Positions 24,974 through 33,358 of a DNA stretch of 64,000 nt are shown here, one piece after another. The notes under the pieces are model-generated. The model did not search any database and was not told where the DNA came from. It saw nothing but the letters and a program-made list of their open reading frames with translations. The DNA is from Rhizobium sp. P40RR-XXII. Its GTDB lineage: Bacteria > Pseudomonadota > Alphaproteobacteria > Rhizobiales > Rhizobiaceae. The translations under genes and the position numbers were made by a program. The stretch covers positions 62,001 to 126,000 of the forward strand of contig NZ_JABAII010000015.1 in assembly GCF_012641405.1 (NCBI RefSeq). The letters run 5' to 3'. Position 1 is the stretch's first letter, and each line of letters starts with the position of its first letter.

Positions 24974-27106
24974 TTACGGTGTCAACCGATCTATCAGCGC
25001 TGCCGCCGCCTCCGCGATCACGGTTCCGGGTGGAAAGATCGAGTCCGCGCCCGCCGCTTCGAGGGCCGCGAAATCCTGTGGCGGAATGACGCCGCCGACG
25101 GCGATCAGCACCTTACCCGCATGGCGGCGCGCGAGCGCAGCCTTCAATTCCGGCACCAGTGTCAGATGGCCGGCGGCAAGCGACGATGCGCCGACGATGT
25201 CGACGCCTTCGCGCACGGCGACGTCGGCCACTTCCTCCGGGGTCTGGAACATGGCGCCGACGACGACATCGAAACCGAGATCGGCAAAGGCCGTGGCGAT
25301 CACCTTCTGGCCGCGATCGTGCCCATCCTGGCCCATCTTGGCGATGAGGATGCGCGGCTTCTCGCCCCGCGCCCTGCGGAACGCCTCGACCTTGGCCACC
25401 GCCGCATTGAAGAGCGGATTTTCGGCGCCGACTTCCTTGCGGTAGACGCCGGAGATGGTTCTGATCTCCGCGACATGGCGGCCATAGGCTTTTTCGAGCG
25501 CCAGCGAGATTTCGCCGACGGTGGCTCTCGCCCTTGCTGCCTTGACGGCAAAATCGAGCAGATTGCCCGTGCCTTTTCGAGCGGCCTCCGTCAGCGCATC
25601 CAATGCGCTTTCCACCGCAGCGGTCTCGCGCGTGCCCTTCAGCTGCTGCAGCTTGGAAAGCTGGCGTGCCCGCACCTCGGAATTTTCGACCTTCAGGACA
25701 TCGACTTCGATATCCTTTTCCGGCTTGGAAAAATTGACGCCGACGACGGTCTGATGGCCGCTGTCGATGCGCGCCTGTGTGCGGGCCGCCGCTTCCTCGA
25801 TCCGAAGTTTGGGGATGCCCTTCTCGATCGCCTTCGCCATGCCGCCGAGCGCTTCCACTTCTTCGATATGGGCAAGGGCGCGCGCGGCAAGATCATGGGT
25901 CAGCCGTTCGACATAGGCCGAGCCTCCCCAGGGGTCGATGATCCCTGTCGTGCCCGATTCCTTCTGCAAGAGGATCTGCGTGTTGCGGGCAATGCGGGCG
26001 GAATGATCCGTCGGCAGGGCCAGGGCCTCGTCGAAGGAGTTGGTATGGAGCGATTGCGTATGTCCCTGTGTGGCCGCCATCGCCTCGACCATGGTGCGGA
26101 TGATGTTGTTCATCGGGTCCTGCGCCGTCAGCGACCAGCCGGAGGTTTGGCTATGGGTCCTGAGCGCCAGGGATTTCTGGTCCTTCGGCGCGAAATTCTT
26201 CTGCATCAGCGCGGCCCAGATCAGCCGTCCGGCGCGCATCTTGGCGACCTCCATGAAGAAGTTCATGCCGACGGCCCAGAAGAAGGAGAGGCGAGGGGCG
26301 AAGCTGTCGATATCGAGCCCTGCGGCAACCCCGGCGCGGGCATATTCGATGCCGTCGGCGATCGTATAGGCCAGCTCCAGGTCTGCCGTCGCGCCGGCCT
26401 CCTGCATGTGGTAGCCGGAGATCGAGATGGAGTTGAACTTCGGCATCCGCTCGCTGGTATAGCTGAAAATATCCGAAACGATCCGCATCGAGGGTTGCGG
26501 CGGATAGATATAGGTGTTGCGGACCATGAACTCCTTGAGGATGTCGTTCTGGATCGTGCCGGAAAGCTTGTCCTCGGAGACCCCCTGTTCCTCCGCCGCG
26601 ACGATGTAGAGCGCCATGATTGGCAACACCGCGCCATTCATGGTCATCGATACGCTCATCTTGTCGAGCGGAATGCCGTCGAAGAGCTGGCGCATGTCGA
26701 GGATGGAATCGATCGCCACGCCCGCCATGCCGACATCGCCGGCGACGCGCGGATGATCGCTGTCATAGCCGCGATGGGTGGCCAGATCGAAGGCGACGGA
26801 AAGGCCCTTCTGCCCGGCCGCAAGATTGCGGCGATAGAAGGCATTGGATTCCTCGGCTGTCGAGAACCCCGCATATTGCCGGATGGTCCAGGGTTGCTGG
26901 ACATACATTGTCGGATAAGGGCCGCGCACGAAAGGTGCTGCGCCGGGATGGGTCTCAAGGAAGTTCAGTCCGGAGAGTTCGCGTTCGCCATAGGCGCGCT
27001 TGACGGCGATGCCTTCGGGGGTCTCCCAGGTTGGGGCGGCGGTTGTTAGCGCGGTTGCTTGCGGTTTCGCCCAGGGGACGTTTGTGAAGTTGGGGATTTT
27101 GGTCAT
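24974..27106 (-). CDS. mutB: methylmalonyl-CoA mutase, large (B12-binding) subunit
   Basis: A 710-residue adenosylcobalamin-dependent mutase interconverting methylmalonyl-CoA and succinyl-CoA. The TIM-barrel domain has PFVRGPYPTMYVQQPWTIRQYAGFS near the N-terminus and RTHSQTSGWSLTAQDP with substrate contacts. The C-terminal cobalamin domain has KMGQDGHDRGQKVIA, the DxHxxG lower-ligand motif. The ATG at 27106 has GGAGG about 8 nt upstream; the open frame upstream is only repeat sequence. It lies downstream of the small subunit gene on the same strand, separated by a 253-nt gap full of inverted repeats. Likely role: propionate and branched-chain carbon flow. Confidence 0.95.
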   Translation of the reverse strand: MTKIPNFTNVPWAKPQATALTTAAPTWETPEGIAVKRAYGERELSGLNFLETHPGAAPFVRGPYPTMYVQQPWTIRQYAGFSTAEESNAFYRRNLAAGQKGLSVAFDLATHRGYDSDHPRVAGDVGMAGVAIDSILDMRQLFDGIPLDKMSVSMTMNGAVLPIMALYIVAAEEQGVSEDKLSGTIQNDILKEFMVRNTYIYPPQPSMRIVSDIFSYTSERMPKFNSISISGYHMQEAGATADLELAYTIADGIEYARAGVAAGLDIDSFAPRLSFFWAVGMNFFMEVAKMRAGRLIWAALMQKNFAPKDQKSLALRTHSQTSGWSLTAQDPMNNIIRTMVEAMAATQGHTQSLHTNSFDEALALPTDHSARIARNTQILLQKESGTTGIIDPWGGSAYVERLTHDLAARALAHIEEVEALGGMAKAIEKGIPKLRIEEAAARTQARIDSGHQTVVGVNFSKPEKDIEVDVLKVENSEVRARQLSKLQQLKGTRETAAVESALDALTEAARKGTGNLLDFAVKAARARATVGEISLALEKAYGRHVAEIRTISGVYRKEVGAENPLFNAAVAKVEAFRRARGEKPRILIAKMGQDGHDRGQKVIATAFADLGFDVVVGAMFQTPEEVADVAVREGVDIVGASSLAAGHLTLVPELKAALARRHAGKVLIAVGGVIPPQDFAALEAAGADSIFPPGTVIAEAAAALIDRLTP

Positions 27107-27141
27107 GGAGCGGAAGCCTCCGTGGATGCGGAGTGTACAGT

Positions 27142-27329
27142 ACCCCCCTCTGTCGCTGTCGCGACATCTCCCCCACAAGGGGGGAGATTGGAGACTCGCG
27201 AACCCTTTTCGCACCAAATCGATATCGAATCCGCGGGAGCTAAGTTTGATGCTCCTGTGGCATGAAGCAGCTGTTTCGGAACGATCTCCCCCCTTGTGGG
27301 GGAGATGTCACGAAGTGACAAAGGGGGGT
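27142..27329. repeat. inverted pair of palindromic repeats between mutA and mutB
   Basis: Two about 46-nt elements in opposite orientation, 27142-27188 and 27284-27329. The reverse complement of the right copy matches the left except for a few substitutions. Each contains a smaller hairpin of ATCTCCCCC/GGGGGAGAT type. They flank about 95 nt of unrelated sequence and lie inside the presumed mutA-mutB operon. This family differs from the CCTTCTCCCC family at 22 kb but is arranged the same way. Confidence 0.8.
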
Positions 27330-27359
27330 GCGCACTTGCCTCGAACGCGATACTCATTT

Positions 27360-28712
27360 TCATCCCTCCACCCCCTCATCCAGCCGCACCGGCATCAACC
27401 CCATGCCGTCAGCAACCGGCCCCAAAGCCCCCAAAACAGCCACAGGCCGCTCCGTCTTCATCGCAAACAGCGTCGTCCCCACGATTGGCCTGGAGGCACG
27501 ACCTGCACGTGCCTCGGCAATCATCGCCGCAAGCCGACCGCCCGCGATTACTTTTGCCAATCCGCCTTTGCCTTCGATCTCGGTGAAAATATCCCATGCC
27601 CGCTCGGCCAGTGCGTCGGTCAGCGCCTCGATGCCGCCGGCTCCGGCGGCTGGGTCGACGACATGATCGAGATGGCTCTCAGCGATTAGGATCGTCTGCG
27701 TGTTGCGCGCCAGGCGCCGCGCCAGCGGATCGGGAATGCCGTGCGTCAGGCTGTGCGGCAGGACGGAAATCTCGCCGGCGCCGCCGACGCCGGCTGAAAA
27801 AACCGCGATCGTATTGCGCAGAATATTCGTCTCGGGATCGCGGTGGGTGAGCATCCGATAGCTTGTTTCCGCCAGGAGATGCGGCGGCTCTGGATCGGGC
27901 ACGCCGCAAGCCTCGGCGATCCGGGTGAAGATCAGCCGCGCCGCGCGCGTCTTTGCCATCGCCGTGAACTGGTTCTGATCGGCCGAAAGGCAGAGGCTGG
28001 TTGCCCGAAGCGCTGCTTCCGGCGAAAGGCCGGCCTTATCCAGTAATCGCAAATGACCCACGAGGCTTGCGGCTATGACAGCAAGTTCCTGCGCCTCCGT
28101 TCCGCCGGCATTATGCGCGGCCCGACCGTCTGCATTGACGATCGTGCCCGTGAATCCGCGTTCGGCGAAGTGCTTGATATCGTTTGCGGTCGCAGCCTGT
28201 TCTCCCCCCGTCGAAAAAGCATCGAGGCCGAGATGCAATGTCTGGGCAGCCTTATCCGCGATCGATGCGATCAGGGCGTCCAGGAAGCGGGGTGCAAAGC
28301 CGTCGAGGCGGATTGCAACAATTCTGCCGGAGATTGCAGCCGCCAGCCTGTCGGAAAGGGGCGTGGCCTGCGCGTCGGTACCGGTGCCAAAGGCGGAGAC
28401 GGAGGTTTTGGAGATGAGATGAATGCCGCTTGCGCCATTGGCAAGATCGTCGCCGAGTTGCACCAGCGCCCGCTCTATATTCGGATCGTCCATGCGCTGG
28501 GCCACCGTCCAGGGCATATCGGCTCGCTGGCGCGAAAGCGGCGTGCAATCGGGCCGACGCTCGTAAAGCGGCTCGATGGCAATGCCGTCATCGGTCTGCG
28601 ACACCAGCGTCTTTTGGAAATCCTGGCCCTTCAGCGCCCGTTCCACCAGTTTCAGCCAGCCCTTGCGGTCGGTTTGGTCGAAGATGGCCGGGTCGAGACT
28701 GTCGATATTCAT
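27360..28712 (-). CDS. mutA: methylmalonyl-CoA mutase, small subunit
   Basis: A 450-residue homologue of the mutase barrel without a cobalamin-binding domain (it lacks DxHxxG), typical of the non-catalytic small subunit that pairs with MutB. Conserved segments include ISKTSVSAFGTG, DRLAAAISG, SYRMLTHRDPETNILRNTIAVFSAGVG and the C-terminal RPIVGTTLFAM. A GGAGG Shine-Dalgarno precedes the ATG. It is upstream of the large subunit gene on the same strand and divergent from the L,D-transpeptidase gene at 28866. Confidence 0.92.
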   Translation of the reverse strand: MNIDSLDPAIFDQTDRKGWLKLVERALKGQDFQKTLVSQTDDGIAIEPLYERRPDCTPLSRQRADMPWTVAQRMDDPNIERALVQLGDDLANGASGIHLISKTSVSAFGTGTDAQATPLSDRLAAAISGRIVAIRLDGFAPRFLDALIASIADKAAQTLHLGLDAFSTGGEQAATANDIKHFAERGFTGTIVNADGRAAHNAGGTEAQELAVIAASLVGHLRLLDKAGLSPEAALRATSLCLSADQNQFTAMAKTRAARLIFTRIAEACGVPDPEPPHLLAETSYRMLTHRDPETNILRNTIAVFSAGVGGAGEISVLPHSLTHGIPDPLARRLARNTQTILIAESHLDHVVDPAAGAGGIEALTDALAERAWDIFTEIEGKGGLAKVIAGGRLAAMIAEARAGRASRPIVGTTLFAMKTERPVAVLGALGPVADGMGLMPVRLDEGVEG

Positions 28713-28865
28713 GCGATCCTCCGTCCCGCAATGGTCTAGCTCATGATGCCGCGAGGGAAAACAGGAGTTTGGTCAATCGGTGCAATATCTCGCCGATGAC
28801 GCCAGCCTCGCTCCAGCCGCGACGGTCATCATGCGGCTGACCCGATATGTCCCAACTGGTTTCCG

Positions 28866-29672
28866 ATGATGGCCGATCTTCTGCCCGTTTCCCGTCACCT
28901 GCTCGCCGCTGCCGCTCTGATGGCATTGTCCGCCTGCAGCATCATTCCCGATACGGGCGCCACGGACCCGGATCGGTTCGTGCAGGAGACCACGCCGGTC
29001 TTCTATCGGCCGGAGGGCATCGATCCGAATAGGGTAAAGCGCCTACCGGTTCAGCCCGTGCCGCAGGCGCGCGATCTCTTCCAGACGCAATTCCATCAAA
29101 CCTATGGTTTGCCGACCTTTAATCCAGTGCATCAGGCAATGTATGCGCAGCGAAGCGAAGACGACTTCACTTTGCCGGCCATTCCTTACAAGCGCATCGA
29201 TCCGCGCTTCCTGCGGCAGGAGGTGGATTACCAGACCAAGGAGCGCCCCGGCACCATCGTCGTCGATACACGCGACCACTTCCTCTATTTCGTCGAGCCG
29301 GGCGGCAAGGCGATGCGCTATGGCGTCGGCCTCGGCGCCGCGGGATATGCCTGGCACGGCAGGGGGATGATCCAGTGGAAGCAGAAGTGGCCGCGCTGGA
29401 CGCCGCCCGCCGAGATGGTTGCGCGCGACCCGCAGATGAAGTCGCTGTCAGCCGAGCGTGGCGGCATGAATCCCGGGCCGACCAACCCGCTTGGAGCGCG
29501 GGCGCTCTATATCTATCAGAATGGCCGCGATACGCTTTATCGCGTCCACGGCACGCCGGATTGGCAGTCGATCGGCAAGGCGGCATCCTCCGGCTGCGTG
29601 CGCATGCTTAACCAGGACGTGATCGATCTCTATAATCGGGTACCCGATAAAACGGAAATTGTCGTTTTGTAG
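28866..29672 (+). CDS. L,D-transpeptidase, lipoprotein type (YkuD domain)
   Basis: A 268-residue exported L,D-transpeptidase that would make 3-3 peptidoglycan crosslinks or attach proteins to peptidoglycan. The N-terminal hydrophobic segment ends in a lipobox-like LSACS (Cys about residue 25). The YkuD domain occupies the second half, with RVHGTPDWQSIGKAASSGCVRM carried as YRVHGTPDW then SIGKAASSGCVRM; Cys244 is the nucleophile. It is the first of two tandem paralogues (the next at 29835) sharing the whole catalytic domain. Starts at 28866 or 28869 are equally plausible. Confidence 0.9.
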   Translation: MMADLLPVSRHLLAAAALMALSACSIIPDTGATDPDRFVQETTPVFYRPEGIDPNRVKRLPVQPVPQARDLFQTQFHQTYGLPTFNPVHQAMYAQRSEDDFTLPAIPYKRIDPRFLRQEVDYQTKERPGTIVVDTRDHFLYFVEPGGKAMRYGVGLGAAGYAWHGRGMIQWKQKWPRWTPPAEMVARDPQMKSLSAERGGMNPGPTNPLGARALYIYQNGRDTLYRVHGTPDWQSIGKAASSGCVRMLNQDVIDLYNRVPDKTEIVVL

Positions 29673-29692
29673 TGGTATTTTACCACAAATTT
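29672..29692 (+). terminator. hairpin at the end of first L,D-transpeptidase gene
   Basis: GTGGTA-TTT-TACCAC is a perfect 6-bp hairpin beginning at the last base of the TAG stop codon, followed by AAATTTT. The stem is AT-rich and the T-run short, so termination may be weak or partial before the second transpeptidase gene. Confidence 0.4.
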
Positions 29693-29834
29693 TCGTGATG
29701 TTGCATAAGTGCGATAGCCGGGGTGGTCTAGGCTCTTTAATTTTGCTCCTGTCTCTGCAAACCTCTCGGGGAGCCGAATCAGCTTATATGTTGCGGATTC
29801 TCGCTTCCCCCTCAAAAGGAACTATGCTGTCGAC

Positions 29835-30566
29835 ATGAGCATTCCTTCATCCTTATCCCGACGTAATTTTCTCGCCTTTGCAGGCATCGGCGCCGTTTCG
29901 ACGCTTGCCGGCTGCGCTTCCACCATCGACAACGGCCCCGTTGTCAGCCCGGTACAATATACCGGCTCGCCAAGGCCGTTCCGCACTTGGTTCTCCAGCT
30001 ATGATGGTGAGCAGCCGGATCCGGCCGTCATCTATGCGGCCATGGACGACGGCGGTTTCCATATCCCCCCGGTTCCCTACCAGCAGATCGACCGGCGGTT
30101 TTATCGTCAGCGTGTCGTGGATCCGACCGGCGAGGCGCCGGGCAGCGTGATCGTCAACACGACGGAGCGCATGCTTTACGTCACCGAACAAGGTGGCACG
30201 GCAATGCGCTATGGTATCGGTGTCGGCCGCGAGGGCTTTGCCTGGCAGGGCCGCGGCGTCATTCAGTGGCGCAAGAAGTGGCCGCGCTGGAACCCGCCGG
30301 ACGAAATGGTCGCCCGTCAGCCGGAGCTTGTGAAGTTTTCCATTGCCAATGGCGGCATGGATCCGGGCCTGAAGAATCCGCTCGGCGCGCGTGCGCTCTA
30401 TATTTTCGAAGACAAGCAGGATTCGCTTTACCGTCTGCACGGCAATCCCGACTGGCGCTCCATCGGCAAGGCCGTGTCCTCCGGCTGTGTCCGTTTGCTG
30501 AATCAGGATGTCATCGATCTTTATGATCGCGTGCCGGAGCGGGCGCCGATCCTCGTTACGAGCTGA
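29835..30566 (+). CDS. L,D-transpeptidase, Tat-type lipoprotein (YkuD domain)
   Basis: A 243-residue paralogue of the upstream transpeptidase. The N-terminus SRRNFLAFAGIGAVSTLAGCAS combines a twin-arginine motif with a lipobox (LAGC, Cys about 28), suggesting a folded lipoprotein exported by Tat. The catalytic YkuD domain ends with LHGNPDWRSIGKAVSSGCVRL; Cys218 is the nucleophile. The IQWRKKWPRWNPPDEMVARQPE segment, carried in both paralogues as MVARxPx after WPRW, marks them as a recent pair. An intrinsic terminator follows at 30580. Confidence 0.9.
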   Translation: MSIPSSLSRRNFLAFAGIGAVSTLAGCASTIDNGPVVSPVQYTGSPRPFRTWFSSYDGEQPDPAVIYAAMDDGGFHIPPVPYQQIDRRFYRQRVVDPTGEAPGSVIVNTTERMLYVTEQGGTAMRYGIGVGREGFAWQGRGVIQWRKKWPRWNPPDEMVARQPELVKFSIANGGMDPGLKNPLGARALYIFEDKQDSLYRLHGNPDWRSIGKAVSSGCVRLLNQDVIDLYDRVPERAPILVTS

Positions 30567-30579
30567 TCGAATATCATTG

Positions 30580-30606
30580 AAAAGGGCGCCCATTCGGCGC
30601 CCTTTT
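30580..30606 (+). terminator. rho-independent terminator
   Basis: AAAAGGGCGCC (30580-30590) and GGCGCCCTTTT (30596-30606) form an 11-bp stem with a CATTC loop and a built-in U-tract, just after the second transpeptidase gene. Confidence 0.85.
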
Positions 30607-30612
30607 GATTTC

Positions 30613-30640
30613 CCCGACTTCTGAAGCCCGACTTCTGAAG
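30613..30640. repeat. tandem 14-bp duplication
   Basis: CCCGACTTCTGAAG occurs twice head-to-tail (30613-30626 and 30627-30640) in the short gap before the ohrR stop. It looks like a simple local duplication. Confidence 0.6.
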
Positions 30641-30668
30641 AATGAGGCGGCTCCCTGCGTCGCAGGCG

Positions 30669-31133
30669 TCATTCCGCCGCCAGATTGACCTTCAGCTTTT
30701 GCAACTGATCGCGCAGATTGGCCATTTCAGCCATATCGCAGCCGGTCGCCTGGCCGATGGCGTCCATGATCACGCCAACCTGGCACTTCATGCCCGCACC
30801 CTTTTCCGTGAGCGAAATAATCACCTGCCGCTCGTCCTTCGGATCGCGTGCTCGGCCGATCAGGCCGGCCTGCTCGAGCCGCTTCAGCAGTGGCGACAGC
30901 GTTCCGGAATCGAGATCCAGCTTCTCGCCGATGGTCTTGACCGACAGGCAACCCTTTTCCCATAGCACGAGCATGACGAGATATTGCGGATAGGTGAGGC
31001 CGACGCGATCGAGAATTGGCTTGTAGGCCCGGTTAAAGGCGTGTGCGGCGCTGTAGACGGCAAAACAAAGCTGACTTTCCAGCCGCTTTTCCTCGTCAGA
31101 TATCATGGTCTGCCCATCCGCCTTGTCCGTCAT
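30669..31133 (-). CDS. ohrR: organic hydroperoxide sensor OhrR (MarR family)
   Basis: A 154-residue MarR-family repressor of the OhrR type. Cys23 in LESQLCFAVYSAAHAF is the peroxide-sensing cysteine (Cys22 in Xanthomonas OhrR), and the winged-helix region includes GEKLDLDSGTLSPLLKRLEQAGL and RDPKDERQVIISLT. The ATG at 31133 is favoured by GGGAG 6 nt upstream over in-frame starts at 31166 and 31193. It is divergent from ohr across 137 nt with a palindromic operator candidate, the standard arrangement for oxidant-relieved repression. Confidence 0.92.
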   Translation of the reverse strand: MTDKADGQTMISDEEKRLESQLCFAVYSAAHAFNRAYKPILDRVGLTYPQYLVMLVLWEKGCLSVKTIGEKLDLDSGTLSPLLKRLEQAGLIGRARDPKDERQVIISLTEKGAGMKCQVGVIMDAIGQATGCDMAEMANLRDQLQKLKVNLAAE

Positions 31134-31215
31134 TGCTGCTCCCGCCGTTTTTCTTGTTGCAGGCATTGTCACAAATTCACCTTGCAAAATCAAATTGCAA
31201 AAAATACATATTGTG

Positions 31216-31230
31216 CACGATTAAATCGTG
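31216..31230. promoter_or_regulatory. palindromic OhrR operator candidate
   Basis: CACGATT-A-AATCGTG is a perfect palindrome in the AT-rich region between ohrR and ohr, 40 nt upstream of the ohr start. TTGCAAAAT/ATTGCAA sequences sit on its ohrR side. OhrR proteins of rhizobia bind palindromes between these two genes; this site is proposed by position. Confidence 0.45.
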
Positions 31231-31270
31231 ATGTATATAATTGCCATCCAACACGAAAAGGACACATGAC

Positions 31271-31693
31271 ATGCCAATTCTTTACACCACCAAAGCTTCC
31301 GCCACTGGTGGCCGCGCCGGCCATGCAGTTTCCGAAAACGGCGTCCTCGACGTCACGCTAACCGTGCCGAAGGAACTCGGCGGTGACGGCGCAACGGGCA
31401 CCAATCCGGAGCAGCTCTTTGCAGCCGGCTATTCCGCCTGCTTCCTCGGCGCACTGAAATTTGTCGCGGGCCAGCAGAAGGTCAAGATTCCGGAAGACGC
31501 AAAGGTGACCGCGACTGTCGGCATCGGCCCGCGCGAGGATGGCGGCGGCTTCGGCATCGAAGTGTCCCTGGCGGTCCATATCCCCGGCATGGATAAGGCC
31601 GAGGCTGAAAAGCTTGCTGCCGCAGCGCATATCGTATGCCCCTACAGCCACGCCATGCGTACCTCGACCGAAGTGCCGGTTGCGGTTGTCTGA
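31271..31693 (+). CDS. ohr: organic hydroperoxide resistance protein Ohr
   Basis: A 140-residue thiol peroxidase of the Ohr/OsmC family reducing organic hydroperoxides in the cytosol. The two redox cysteines are Cys57 in AAGYSACFLGAL and Cys123 in AHIVCPYSHA, and NPEQLFAAGYSACF is the family signature. The start is the ATG at 31271, where Ohr proteins normally begin. It is divergent from ohrR and followed by a terminator. Confidence 0.95.
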   Translation: MPILYTTKASATGGRAGHAVSENGVLDVTLTVPKELGGDGATGTNPEQLFAAGYSACFLGALKFVAGQQKVKIPEDAKVTATVGIGPREDGGGFGIEVSLAVHIPGMDKAEAEKLAAAAHIVCPYSHAMRTSTEVPVAVV

Positions 31694-31725
31694 GGCGGAT
31701 CACCGCTTACGCCATTGAAAGCTTC

Positions 31726-31760
31726 AGGAGCAGGGACTTTGTCTTTGCTCCTTTTCTTTT
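31726..31760 (+). terminator. rho-independent terminator after ohr
   Basis: AGGAGCA (31726-31732) pairs with TGCTCCT (31746-31752), extended inward by GGAC/GTC, and is followed by a T-rich run to 31760. Confidence 0.7.
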
Positions 31761-31802
31761 GCAAGAAATATGCTATATTTTTTCCTAGGAAAGGATGTGG
31801 CT

Positions 31803-32186
31803 ATGACAATGGCACAGGCAATAGGCCAGGCAAAGCCCGGCGAAGCACTCGTCATCACCAAGGCGGTTGTCAATGCTGCCGAGCGGCTGGGACTGAATGC
31901 CCGCATATTGGCCGCCGTCATCGGCGTCTCGGAAGCGACGGTGTCACGGATGAAGCGGCAGGATCATTTGCTGGAGCGCAACAGCAAGCCGTTCGAGCTC
32001 GCCGTGCTTTTCGTTCGTCTCTTCCGTTCGCTTGACGCCATCGTGGGGGGCGACGAGGCTGTGGCCCGCCAATGGCTGCGCAACGGCAATCTCGCCTTCG
32101 GCGCAGCGCCCATCGACAAGATCATTTCGATTTCTGGTTTGACCGATGTCCTTGCCTATCTGGACGCCCGCCGCGCTCTCATCTGA
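31803..32186 (+). CDS. antitoxin, MbcA/ParS/Xre family (DUF2384)
   Basis: A 127-residue antitoxin-like protein with an N-terminal Xre-type HTH (about 20-60: LNARILAAVIGVSEATVSRM) and a C-terminal DUF2384 domain (FRSLDAIVGGDEAVARQWLRNGN, then ISISGLTDVLAYLDARRAL). It overlaps the downstream RES-domain gene by 41 nt, the usual arrangement of Xre-RES toxin-antitoxin modules, and should neutralise that toxin and repress the operon. The ATG at 31803 follows AGGATG. An upstream in-frame start at 31770 is less likely. Confidence 0.88.
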   Translation: MTMAQAIGQAKPGEALVITKAVVNAAERLGLNARILAAVIGVSEATVSRMKRQDHLLERNSKPFELAVLFVRLFRSLDAIVGGDEAVARQWLRNGNLAFGAAPIDKIISISGLTDVLAYLDARRALI

Positions 32187-32916
32187 GGCAAGGGCCATTT
32201 CCGGCCGTTATTGGCGGCTGGTGGAAGCGCAGCATCAGGTCTCGACGCTGAAGCTGGTGGATACGCTTGAGGAGCAGGTGCTTCTCGAAAGTCTGTTGGA
32301 GGAGAGCAAGCCGGTCTTGCCGCCGGAATGCGCCGGTCTCGACTATCTGCTCGCCACACCCTTTCGCTATGGCGCGGTCTATCCGCACGGCTCTCGTTTC
32401 CGTCGCGCCGGCCGCACGCTCGGCGTTTTTTACGCCTCTGAGCGGGTGGAGACGGCCTTGGCGGAAATGAGTTTCTACAGGCTGCTGTTTTTCCGGGACT
32501 CCCCCGACACGCCGCTGCCGGCCAATGCCGCGGAATACACTGCTTTTGCCGCGGTGATCGCCACGAAGACAGCGATCGACCTGACCATGCCTCCCCTGGA
32601 TCGCGACCGGCAGCACTGGGCCGATCCGGTCAACTACGAGGCATGCCAGTCGCTCGGCGAGGCGGCGCGCGCCGGGGGCATCGAAGCGATCCTCTATCGA
32701 TCCGTTAGGGATCCTGGGGGCGGCAGGAATATCGCACTCCTGACCGCCAGGGCCTTCTCTGTGCGTGAGCCGGTGGAGCGTCAGACCTGGCGCATCCGGC
32801 TGTCGCGCGTCGGCGTGCAAGCGCTCTGCGAATTCCCCCGGCGTCGCATCGGCTTCGAAAGGCAGGATTTCGATCGCGATCCCCGGCTGCCGGCGCTGCC
32901 GTTCAGAGCAGACTAG
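32146..32916 (+). CDS. RES-domain toxin (NAD+ phosphorylase family)
   Basis: A 256-residue RES-family protein. Characteristic features are the N-terminal RYWRLVEAQH with the first conserved Arg, RYGAVYPHGSRFRRAGRTLGVFYAS, the ETALAEMSFYR segment with the conserved Glu, and EAILYRSVRDPGGGRNIAL with the conserved Ser/Asn. Studied family members deplete NAD+. It begins inside the antitoxin gene (41-nt overlap) and its end overlaps the stop of the convergent MarR gene by 14 nt. Confidence 0.87.
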   Translation: MSLPIWTPAALSSEARAISGRYWRLVEAQHQVSTLKLVDTLEEQVLLESLLEESKPVLPPECAGLDYLLATPFRYGAVYPHGSRFRRAGRTLGVFYASERVETALAEMSFYRLLFFRDSPDTPLPANAAEYTAFAAVIATKTAIDLTMPPLDRDRQHWADPVNYEACQSLGEAARAGGIEAILYRSVRDPGGGRNIALLTARAFSVREPVERQTWRIRLSRVGVQALCEFPRRRIGFERQDFDRDPRLPALPFRAD

Positions 32917-33349
32917 CAAGGTCGCGGCGCAAACGGTCGCCATTGCCGTCGGGCAGCCGCTCTTCGAGGGCCGCATGCGTTGTCTTCCAGACCGGCACGG
33001 CGGCGGCAAGCGCTGCCTTTCCGGACGGCGTGAGGCTGAGAAGACGGGCTCTTCGGTCTTGGGGATTGGGCACGATGTTGATCCATCCGCGCCGTTCCAG
33101 CGGCTTTAAGGCCGCCGTCAGCGTCGTCTGATCTATTGCGAGCAATGCTGTGACCGATCCCATGGATGCCGGCGCCGGCCGGTTCAGGGACATCATCAGA
33201 GAGAATTGGCCGTTGGTCAGCCCAAAAGGCCTCAGCGCTTCGTCAAAACGACGGGCAAGAGCGCGCGCCGCCCGCTGCACATGCAGGCAAAGGCAGGTAT
33301 CGCGCACTAACAGTGTGGTTTCAAAGGGGATTTCGACTGCGTTTGACAT
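32903..33349 (-). CDS. MarR family transcriptional regulator
   Basis: A 148-residue MarR-type regulator with the winged-helix region MGSVTALLAIDQTTLTAALKPLERRGW and the wing NPQDRRARLLSLT. Cysteines near the N-terminus (DTCLCLHVQRAARAL) could serve as redox sensors as in other MarR proteins, but this is speculative. It is divergent from the DUF899 gene; a perfect TTGATATCAA-centred palindrome between them is the likely shared operator. Confidence 0.87.
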   Translation of the reverse strand: MSNAVEIPFETTLLVRDTCLCLHVQRAARALARRFDEALRPFGLTNGQFSLMMSLNRPAPASMGSVTALLAIDQTTLTAALKPLERRGWINIVPNPQDRRARLLSLTPSGKAALAAAVPVWKTTHAALEERLPDGNGDRLRRDLASLL

Positions 33350-33358
33350 GATTAAATA

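Noticed and set aside
25121..27049. Long plus-strand frame opposite mutB
   Set aside because: Antisense to a well-supported mutase gene; no domain, no Shine-Dalgarno, composition of a shadow frame.
31803..32916. Defence island or prophage remnant around the Xre-RES pair
   Set aside because: Neighbours are housekeeping stress and metabolism genes; no integrase, phage genes or attachment-site repeats are visible.
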